NCBI GenBank assembly: GCA_002315495.1
Contig: DCGJ01000001.1
Coordinates: 17,898 to 26,520 of the forward strand
Source: Lachnoclostridium sp. UBA1781
GTDB lineage: Bacteria > Bacillota > Clostridia > Lachnospirales > Lachnospiraceae
DNA: 8,623 nucleotides
Direction: 5' to 3'
Shown here: piece after piece, positions 1 through 5,613 of the stretch
Layout: the number at the start of each line of letters is the position of its first letter
How positions within the stretch are numbered: position 1 is the stretch's first letter
Notes under the pieces: model-generated
Seen by the model: the letters and a program-made list of their open reading frames with translations, nothing else
What the model was told of the DNA's origin: nothing
Databases searched by the model: none
Made by a program: the position numbers and the translations under genes

Positions 1-1128
1 GCGGGAACGTTTTCGGACGGAAAGCTGAATACCCTGATTAAGGACCCAAAAGGCTATGGGATGCACGTATATGAGCTTTTTGTGGCTTGTGGTGCACCGG
101 AATCCATTCTTTATCAGAACAAGCCGCATATTGGCACAGATGTGCTTCAGACGGTGGTTTATAACCTTAGGGAAGAAATTATCCGACTAGGCGGTACCTT
201 CCGATTTGAAACGAAGCTTACCGATCTCGTGATTACAGACGATAAACTACATTCGGTTTTTGTAAACGATACCGAAGAGATTCCGTGTGAGCAGTTAATT
301 CTGGCAATTGGCCATAGCGCAAGAGACACGGTTTCCATGCTTCGGGAAAGAACCCTTTCGATGGAGCCGAAGGCATTTGCCATGGGGCTTCGCGTGCAGC
401 ATCCGAGGACCTTCATTAATGAATCGCAATATGGAAGGGCTGCCGAAAGTCTTCCTACCGCAGATTATAAATTGACACACACGACCAAAGAAGGAAAGGG
501 CGTCTACAGCTTTTGTATGTGTCCCGGCGGATATGTTGTAAATGCGTCCTCCGAACTAGGACGGGTTGCTGTAAACGGCATGAGTAACCATGATCGTATG
601 GCAGAGAATTCCAATAGTGCGATCGTAATCACCGTTACACCTGAAGATTATGAACGGGAAATGGGCGATTCGGATGTGTTTTCCGGCATGCATTTTCAAA
701 GAAAACTCGAAGAAAATGCGTATCGTGAAGGAAAGGGACTTGTTCCCGCGCAGCGTTATGAGGATTATCAGGAAAATAGGGCAAGTGTAGCGTTTGGACA
801 TATCAACCCTTGCAACAAAGGGGCGGTTACACTTGCAAATCTACGGAAGGTGCTTCCTGAATTTATGAATGAGGCTTTTCTTGAAGGAATGGAAGCATTT
901 GCAAGAAAGATTCCGGGCTTTAATAACCCGGACACCGTGCTTTGCGGTGTGGAATCGCGTACTTCGTCACCGATTCGTATGGTAAGAAACGAACAATGTG
1001 AAAGCAATGTTGTCGGTATCTATCCTTGCGGAGAAGGGGCCGGGTATGCAGGTGGAATCACGTCCGCTGCCATTGACGGTATTCGTGTATTTGAAGAAAT
1101 TATTAAAGTATATAAAGGAGTGTTATGA
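1..1128 (+). CDS. FAD-dependent oxidoreductase of COG2509 type, 5' truncated by the window edge
   Basis: The reading frame is open from base 1, so this is the C-terminal 375 residues of a longer protein; family members are usually above 500 residues. The missing N-terminus should hold the Rossmann GxGxxG motif. The visible part opens with AGTFSDGKLNT (residues 1-11), which I recognise from uncharacterised FAD-dependent dehydrogenases. It contains YSFCMCPGGYVVNAS (about 169-183) and ends with a flavoprotein segment, YPCGEGAGYAGGITSAA (about 341-357), that normally closes the FAD site. No membrane segment or signal peptide is seen. It is probably a cytoplasmic flavoenzyme; substrate and reaction are unknown for the family. 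The methionine at base 61 is internal and not the true start. The TGA stop overlaps the proB ATG by 4 nt (ATGA), which suggests translational coupling and one operon. Confidence 0.85.
   Translation, partial: AGTFSDGKLNTLIKDPKGYGMHVYELFVACGAPESILYQNKPHIGTDVLQTVVYNLREEIIRLGGTFRFETKLTDLVITDDKLHSVFVNDTEEIPCEQLILAIGHSARDTVSMLRERTLSMEPKAFAMGLRVQHPRTFINESQYGRAAESLPTADYKLTHTTKEGKGVYSFCMCPGGYVVNASSELGRVAVNGMSNHDRMAENSNSAIVITVTPEDYEREMGDSDVFSGMHFQRKLEENAYREGKGLVPAQRYEDYQENRASVAFGHINPCNKGAVTLANLRKVLPEFMNEAFLEGMEAFARKIPGFNNPDTVLCGVESRTSSPIRMVRNEQCESNVVGIYPCGEGAGYAGGITSAAIDGIRVFEEIIKVYKGVL
1114..1120 (+). promoter_or_regulatory. Ribosome binding site that decides the proB start
   Basis: AAAGGAG lies inside the last codons of the oxidoreductase gene. 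It is 4 nt from the ATG at 1125 and 13 nt from a second in-frame ATG at 1134. Neither spacing is ideal. The first is preferred because it forms the common ATGA overlap with the upstream stop. Confidence 0.6.
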
Positions 1129-1979
1129 TTCCTATGGGTAATCGTGATAAGTTAAAGGATAAACAGAGAATTGTTGTAAAAATCGGTTCCTCCAGTTTAA
1201 CCCATCCGGAGACGGGAGATATGAACCTTGAGAAAATGGAACGACTCGTTCGCGTTCTCGCCGATTGGAGCAACCAGGGAAAAGATGTTGTTTTGGTTTC
1301 CTCCGGTGCAATTGCGGTCGGACGTAAGACAATGAATCTGACGGAACGCCCGAAGGAGAAGTCGGTGAAGCAGGCCTGTGCAGCCATCGGGCAGACACGA
1401 CTCATGATGGTTTATCAAAGACTGTTTTCCGAGTATAACAAGGTTCCTGCGCAGCTTCTTCTTACAAAGCTCACGATGCTTCGTGATGAGAATCGCAGAA
1501 ATGCGCGCGCAAACTTCAAGGAACTGCTCTCTATGGGCGTTATTCCAATTGTCAATGAGAATGATACCGTTGTAACAGACGAAATTGAGTTTGGTGACAA
1601 CGATACACTTTCCGCTATTGTTGCCGCATTAATCAATGCCGACCTTTTGATTCTGCTTTCGGATATTGATGGCCTTTACACCGACAACCCAAGAATTAAT
1701 CCTGAAGCAAAGCTTATTTCTGAGGTTACCTATATTACCGACGAACTTGAGAGCATGGCAAAAGGAGCCGGTTCAGATGTCGGAACAGGTGGAATGGCGA
1801 CGAAGATTACCGCAGCCCGTATTGCAAATGATGCCGGAGCGGATATGGTTATCTGTAATGCAAATGATGTTACGAAGCTTCGTGATATTTTGGCAGGAGA
1901 GGAAGTGGGGACACTGTTTTGTGCCCATAAGAATCCTGATTTTCACATTCTAAAATATGTTACCGCGGAAAAGGAGTAA
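1125..1979 (+). CDS. proB: Glutamate 5-kinase, short form without PUA domain
   Basis: It phosphorylates L-glutamate with ATP to gamma-glutamyl 5-phosphate, the first committed step of proline synthesis, in the cytoplasm. The product is labile and passed to ProA, encoded downstream. The 284 residues form a single amino-acid-kinase domain: VVKIGSSSLT (17-26) with the phosphate-binding Lys19, VSSGAIAVGR (58-67), the substrate loop IPIVNENDTV (140-149), FGDNDTLSAIVA (156-167), LLSDIDGLYT (177-186) and GTGGMATKITAA (220-231) with Lys227. E. coli ProB is about 367 residues because of a C-terminal PUA domain. That domain is absent here, and the protein ends about 17 residues after the kinase fold, as in many short ProBs. 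Proline feedback inhibition is expected from the family but cannot be read from sequence. Two nt separate its stop from the next start. The alternative start at 1134 would remove three residues. Confidence 0.96.
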   Translation: MIPMGNRDKLKDKQRIVVKIGSSSLTHPETGDMNLEKMERLVRVLADWSNQGKDVVLVSSGAIAVGRKTMNLTERPKEKSVKQACAAIGQTRLMMVYQRLFSEYNKVPAQLLLTKLTMLRDENRRNARANFKELLSMGVIPIVNENDTVVTDEIEFGDNDTLSAIVAALINADLLILLSDIDGLYTDNPRINPEAKLISEVTYITDELESMAKGAGSDVGTGGMATKITAARIANDAGADMVICNANDVTKLRDILAGEEVGTLFCAHKNPDFHILKYVTAEKE

Positions 1980-1981
1980 GT

Positions 1982-2197
1982 ATGGATCAGACAAAGATTG
2001 CTCGTATCAATGAGCTCTATCATAAATCGAAATCAACCGGACTTACCGAAGCGGAGAAGTTAGAACAGGCAGCGCTTCGAAAGGAATACCTTGCCGCAGT
2101 TCGTGGAAATCTTCGCGCAACCCTCAACAATATTTCGATTGTTGAGCCGGATGGTTCGATTACCGATCTATCGGAGAAGTATGGGAAACATGAATAA
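1982..2197 (+). CDS. DUF896 (YnzC-family) small protein
   Basis: This 71-residue soluble protein begins MDQTKIARINELYHKSKSTG. The pattern IxRINELxxKxKxxGLTxxExxEQxxLRxEYL (about 6-38), followed by VRGNLRATLNNISIVEPDGS (about 40-59), is the hallmark of the DUF896/YnzC family. From family structures the N-terminal part should be a helical hairpin. It is highly charged, with no cysteine cluster or membrane segment. Function is unknown. B. subtilis YnzC is about 77 residues and is encoded in the SOS-induced yneA-yneB-ynzC operon, but the context here is metabolic and I see no LexA-type box. AAGGAG at 1971-1976, overlapping the proB end, sits 5 nt before the ATG. Its 3' end overlaps the cyclo-ligase gene in another frame. 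The family call is firm; the role is open. Confidence 0.9.
   Translation: MDQTKIARINELYHKSKSTGLTEAEKLEQAALRKEYLAAVRGNLRATLNNISIVEPDGSITDLSEKYGKHE
2173..2176 (+). promoter_or_regulatory. Ribosome binding site of the cyclo-ligase gene, ambiguous start
   Basis: GGAG inside the DUF896 gene is 4 nt from the ATG at 2181 and 13 nt from the in-frame ATG at 2190. This is the same dual-start geometry as proB. The 2190 start gives MNKAELRAYMKK, closer to typical family N-termini. The 2181 start has the better Shine-Dalgarno spacing. Confidence 0.45.
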
Positions 2198-2750
2198 AGC
2201 AGAACTTAGAGCATATATGAAAAAGGTTCGGAAATCATTGTCTCCGGCAAGAATCATCGCGTATAGCAATGAAATTCTGCTTCGACTTTCTGAGGAACCG
2301 TGTTATCGTGAAGCGGATGTGATTTTAAGCTATGTTTCGTTTTCGTCCGAAGTGGATACGCGTTTTTTAATGCGTAAGGTTCTTCAGGACGGAAAGATAC
2401 TTGCGGTTCCGAAATGTGGTAACGATGCGCATCAGATGGACTTTTATCGAATTACAGATACTTCGGAGTTGGCTCCCGGTCATTATGGAATCCTTGAGCC
2501 CACAACGAATGATTTGGTGGATCCCAAGGACGGACGAAGATACTTGTTGATTCTTCCCGGATTAGCCTTTGATGAGAAAAAGAATCGTCTTGGTTACGGT
2601 GGAGGATACTATGACAGCTTCCTGGAACGGTACCCGGGCATTTTCACAGTTATGATTGCTTACGAGCTTCAAAAAGTAGAGACTGTGGAGACCGAGAGTT
2701 TTGATATTCCTGCGGACTTAATTCTGACGGAAATCAATCGATACGAATAG
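2181..2750 (+). CDS. 5-formyltetrahydrofolate cyclo-ligase (methenyltetrahydrofolate synthetase)
   Basis: It converts 5-formyl-THF to 5,10-methenyl-THF with ATP, returning the inhibitory storage form of folate to the one-carbon pool; cytoplasmic. The 189 residues match the usual family length of about 180-200. Visible motifs are the basic N-terminal helix with KKVRKSLSP (14-22), ILSYVSFSSEVDT (48-60), KILAVPKC (72-79), and the ATP/folate signature LILPGLAFDEKKNRLGYG (123-140) running into GGGYYDSFLER (140-150). The frame extends upstream to an ATG at 2091, but that would overlap the DUF896 gene by over 100 nt without family-like sequence, so it was rejected. The start at 2181 overlaps DUF896 by 17 nt; the alternative at 2190 overlaps by 8. 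It lies between proB and proA although it has no known proline role, so co-transcription rather than shared pathway is the likely link. Confidence 0.93.
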   Translation: MGNMNKAELRAYMKKVRKSLSPARIIAYSNEILLRLSEEPCYREADVILSYVSFSSEVDTRFLMRKVLQDGKILAVPKCGNDAHQMDFYRITDTSELAPGHYGILEPTTNDLVDPKDGRRYLLILPGLAFDEKKNRLGYGGGYYDSFLERYPGIFTVMIAYELQKVETVETESFDIPADLILTEINRYE

Positions 2751-2774
2751 CCTTACGGCGGAAATGAGGTTCTT

Positions 2775-4019
2775 ATGAACTTAATGATGATTGGAAGACA
2801 GGCACAGGATGCTTCCCGTGAACTTGCTCTTCTTACAACAGAGCAGAAAAATGCAGCACTTCTTGCCTGTGCGGATGCAATGGAAAACCATGCTGCAGAA
2901 ATTATCGCTGCAAATGAAAAGGATATGGCAAACGGTATAGAGAAGGGCATGAGTGAAGGCCTGTTGGACCGATTGAAATTATCCGAAACGCGAATTCATC
3001 AGACTGCGGAGGGTGTTCGTCAGGTTGCTTCTCTACCGGATCCTGTGGGTGAAGTCATGTCTGAGCATCAGCATCCGCTTGGCATGCTGGTTCGTCAGGT
3101 GCGTGTTCCGTTTGGTGTGGTAGGTATTATTTACGAATCGAGACCAAACGTAACAGCTGACGCATTTTCTCTGTGTCTAAAGACCGGAAATGCGGTGATT
3201 CTTCGCGGAGGAAGCGATGCCATAAACAGTAATCTCGCGATTTGCAAGGCGCTTCAGGAGGGGCTAAAAACCGTTCAAATCAATCCGTTGTCGGTACAGG
3301 TATTGGAAGACACCAGTCGTGAAACCGTAAACGAATTTATGAAATTGAAACAGTTTGTGGATGTTCTCATTCCTAGAGGTGGAGCGGGCTTGATCCGTTC
3401 GGTTGTGGAAAACAGTACGATTCCGGTGATTGAGACCGGGTCCGGCAACTGTCACATTTATGTCGATAAGGAAGCGGATCAGGAAAAAGCACTGAATATC
3501 ATCGTTAATGCAAAAACACAGCGACTGGGAGTATGTAATGCCTGTGAGTCGCTTGTTATTCATGAGGATATTCTTACAGAGTTTCTTCCGAAGCTTGCGG
3601 AACGTTTGGGCGAGAAGAAGGTAGAGATTCGTGCGGATGAAGCCTCCAGAGCCGTTTGCAGCGCATTTTCCGAGGCGACCGAGGAAGATTTCGCTACCGA
3701 GTACTTAGATCGTATTATTTCGATTAAAACGGTTTCTGATGTATCAGAAGCAATCGAGCATATTAACCGCTATCATACGATGCACAGCGACGCGATTATT
3801 ACTGAAAATCAGGCAAATGCGGAGCAGTTTCTTAAGGCTGTAGATTCCGCAGCCGTTTATGTAAATGCTTCCACACGCTTTACGGACGGCAATGAATTTG
3901 GTTTTGGTGCCGAGATTGGAATCAGTACGCAGAAACTTCACGCAAGAGGGCCGATGGGACTCGTTGCACTTACCAGCTATAAATATCAGATTATTGGAGA
4001 TGGACAGGTTCGTCCATAG
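2775..4019 (+). CDS. proA: Gamma-glutamyl phosphate reductase (glutamate-5-semialdehyde dehydrogenase)
   Basis: It reduces gamma-glutamyl phosphate with NADPH to glutamate 5-semialdehyde, which cyclises to pyrroline-5-carboxylate for ProC; second step of proline synthesis, cytoplasmic. The 414 residues match the family's roughly 415. Features of the aldehyde dehydrogenase fold are VPFGVVGIIYESRPNVTADA (111-130), LRGGSDAINSN (143-153, cofactor region), DVLIPRGGAGL (196-206), IPVIETGSGNCHIYVD (216-231), and the catalytic region NAKTQRLGVCNACES (245-259). By alignment with the CNxxE pattern, Cys254 should be the nucleophile. HSDAIITEN (337-345), VNASTRFTDG (363-372) and GAEIGISTQKLHARGP (378-393) complete the signature. 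GAGG at 2766-2769 sits 5 nt before the ATG. A 24-nt gap without terminator follows the cyclo-ligase gene, and it stays in the same reading frame as both neighbours. Confidence 0.97.
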   Translation: MNLMMIGRQAQDASRELALLTTEQKNAALLACADAMENHAAEIIAANEKDMANGIEKGMSEGLLDRLKLSETRIHQTAEGVRQVASLPDPVGEVMSEHQHPLGMLVRQVRVPFGVVGIIYESRPNVTADAFSLCLKTGNAVILRGGSDAINSNLAICKALQEGLKTVQINPLSVQVLEDTSRETVNEFMKLKQFVDVLIPRGGAGLIRSVVENSTIPVIETGSGNCHIYVDKEADQEKALNIIVNAKTQRLGVCNACESLVIHEDILTEFLPKLAERLGEKKVEIRADEASRAVCSAFSEATEEDFATEYLDRIISIKTVSDVSEAIEHINRYHTMHSDAIITENQANAEQFLKAVDSAAVYVNASTRFTDGNEFGFGAEIGISTQKLHARGPMGLVALTSYKYQIIGDGQVRP

Positions 4020-4022
4020 ATT

Positions 4023-4026
4023 AGGA
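4023..4026 (+). promoter_or_regulatory. Weak ribosome binding site of miaB
   Basis: AGGA lies 5 nt before the ATG at 4032. It is shorter than the other sites in the operon, so miaB may depend partly on ribosomes finishing proA 12 nt upstream. The next in-frame ATG (4122) has no purine-rich site before it, which supports 4032. Confidence 0.5.
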
Positions 4027-4031
4027 TTACG

Positions 4032-5492
4032 ATGATTGACGATTATTATGAACACAGAATCCGCGCGGTAGATGAGGTCATTCTGATACCGGAAACGGAG
4101 CCGGACAGACAGTATTATTTCATGTCAAAACTTCGCGAACTGATTTCTGAAAAGGAGCAGGAAAAAGGCGGAAAACTCACTTATCACGTGGAAACCTTTG
4201 GTTGCCAGATGAATGCCAAGGATTCCGAGAAACTTGCCGGGATTCTTTCTGCTGTCGGTTACGAGGAAGTCGAGACCGAAGAGGCTGATATGGTAATTTA
4301 TAATACCTGTACCGTTCGGGAAAATGCGAACACCCGCGTATACGGTCGAATCGGCTTTCTCGGGACTCTTAAAAAGAAAAATCCCGATATGCATATCGCT
4401 TTATGTGGCTGCATGATGCAGGAAGAAGAAGCGGTCGAGAAAATCAAGAAAAGTTATCGATTTGTCGACATCATTTTTGGAACTCATAATATTTATCAGC
4501 TTGCAGAACTTTTATATCGTCGTATGAACGGTGAAGAGCGTGTTATTTCGCTTCTCAAAGATACCAAACTGATTGTTGAGGACCTTCCATCGGAGCTAAA
4601 GTTTTCGTTTAAGGCCGGTGTGAACATTATGTATGGGTGTGATAACTTCTGTACCTATTGCATCGTACCTTACGTGCGTGGCCGTGAGCGTAGCCGAAGG
4701 CCCGAGGATATTGTGAAGGAGTGTGAGCATCTTGTTAGCCGTGGCGTGCGTGAAATTATGCTTCTCGGACAGAATGTTAACTCCTACGGAAAAGGACTGG
4801 AGGAGCAGGTAAGCTTTGCAAAACTGCTTCACATGGTTTCCGAGGTACCAGGCATTTCAAGAATTCGTTTTATGACACCTCATCCGAAGGATTTGTCGGA
4901 CGAACTGATCGAAGAAATTGCTGTGAACAAGAAGGTGTGTCGGCAGGTGCATTTACCGCTTCAGTGCGGATCTTCCCGCATTTTGCAGAAGATGAACCGT
5001 CGTTATACGAAGGAGCAGTACCTGGAACTCGTGGATAAGATTCGAGCCCGTATTCCGGATGTATCGCTTTCTACGGATATTATGGTTGGTTTTCCGGGGG
5101 AAACGGACGAGGATAACGAGGAAACGATAGATGTAGTGAGAAAAGCTCGATTCATTAGTGCATTTACCTTCATCTATTCAAAGAGAAATGGGACTCCGGC
5201 TGCCAAGATGGACAATCAGCTTTCCGAGGAAGAACAGAATCGACACTTTAAAAAGCTTTTGGATGCAGTAAATGAAGTGGCAACTGAAGAAGCACAGAGA
5301 GCAGAGGGACAGATTCAGGAGGTTCTCGTTGAGGAGATTAACCAAAAGAACGGAATGCTGACCGGACGACTCGACAATGGACTTTTGGTGCATTTTGATG
5401 GAAATGCGGATTTGCTCGGAAGTTTACAACGTGTTTTACTGAAAGAGTGTAAAGGCTTCTATTATATCGGCGAAGTTGTCGAAAAAAACTAA
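4032..5492 (+). CDS. miaB: tRNA-2-methylthio-N6-dimethylallyladenosine synthase (radical SAM methylthiotransferase)
   Basis: It methylthiolates i6A37 of tRNAs reading UNN codons to ms2i6A, using SAM and two iron-sulfur clusters. The 486 residues show three domains. The N-terminal UPF0004 domain (about 50-155) has the auxiliary-cluster cysteines Cys58 (FGCQMN), Cys93 (NTCTVRENA) and Cys127 (CGCMMQ). The radical SAM domain (about 190-420) has CDNFCTYC with Cys203, Cys207 and Cys210, then IVPYVRGRERSR (211-222), LLGQNVNSYG (244-253) and STDIMVGFPGET (347-358). The C-terminal TRAM domain (about 423-483) should bind tRNA. RGRERSR and NTCTVRENA favour MiaB over MtaB or RimO. A charged N-terminal extension of about 46 residues precedes the first domain; Bacillus MiaB also has one. 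It is the last gene of the left block, 12 nt after proA and in the same frame. Confidence 0.96.
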   Translation: MIDDYYEHRIRAVDEVILIPETEPDRQYYFMSKLRELISEKEQEKGGKLTYHVETFGCQMNAKDSEKLAGILSAVGYEEVETEEADMVIYNTCTVRENANTRVYGRIGFLGTLKKKNPDMHIALCGCMMQEEEAVEKIKKSYRFVDIIFGTHNIYQLAELLYRRMNGEERVISLLKDTKLIVEDLPSELKFSFKAGVNIMYGCDNFCTYCIVPYVRGRERSRRPEDIVKECEHLVSRGVREIMLLGQNVNSYGKGLEEQVSFAKLLHMVSEVPGISRIRFMTPHPKDLSDELIEEIAVNKKVCRQVHLPLQCGSSRILQKMNRRYTKEQYLELVDKIRARIPDVSLSTDIMVGFPGETDEDNEETIDVVRKARFISAFTFIYSKRNGTPAAKMDNQLSEEEQNRHFKKLLDAVNEVATEEAQRAEGQIQEVLVEEINQKNGMLTGRLDNGLLVHFDGNADLLGSLQRVLLKECKGFYYIGEVVEKN

Positions 5493-5507
5493 TGATTGTT
5501 TGAAATT

Positions 5508-5577
5508 ATTCAACACATTCTATATTTTGGGTTGACATTTACAAGAAAACCCATTATCATAGATATGTTGAATTTTT
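5508..5577 (+). terminator. Nested inverted repeat with T-run after miaB, overlapping the rny promoter
   Basis: Three nested pairings are visible: ATTCAACA (5508-5515) with TGTTGAAT (5566-5573), TCTAT (5519-5523) with ATAGA (5559-5563), and TGGGTT (5528-5533) with AACCCA (5548-5553), around a 14-nt loop. Five T follow or overlap the base (5573-5577). In RNA coming from miaB this would fold as an interrupted 19-bp hairpin plus U-run, so it may act as a weak terminator. The stem is AT-rich and has two internal loops, so efficiency is uncertain. It could instead be an operator, since the core promoter lies inside it. Confidence 0.4.
5532..5560 (+). promoter_or_regulatory. Sigma-A type promoter of rny
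   Basis: The -35 TTGACA (5532-5537) is a perfect consensus. A 17-nt spacer leads to the -10 TATCAT (5555-5560, four of six consensus bases). Transcription should start near 5567, giving a 5' leader of about 47 nt that ends in a strong ribosome binding site GGAGG (5603-5607), 6 nt before the rny ATG. This would transcribe rny independently of the miaB operon. Confidence 0.75.
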
Positions 5578-5613
5578 GTCAATGTAAAATTGAATAATAC
5601 ATGGAGGTGTTAA

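Noticed and set aside
2091..2180. A longer N-terminus for the cyclo-ligase
   Set aside because: The 30 extra residues overlap the DUF896 gene, do not resemble the family, and no ribosome binding site suits the ATG at 2091.
2751..2774. Possible internal promoter or terminator between the cyclo-ligase gene and proA
   Set aside because: The 24-nt gap has no inverted repeat, T-run or -35/-10 pair; it holds only the proA ribosome binding site.
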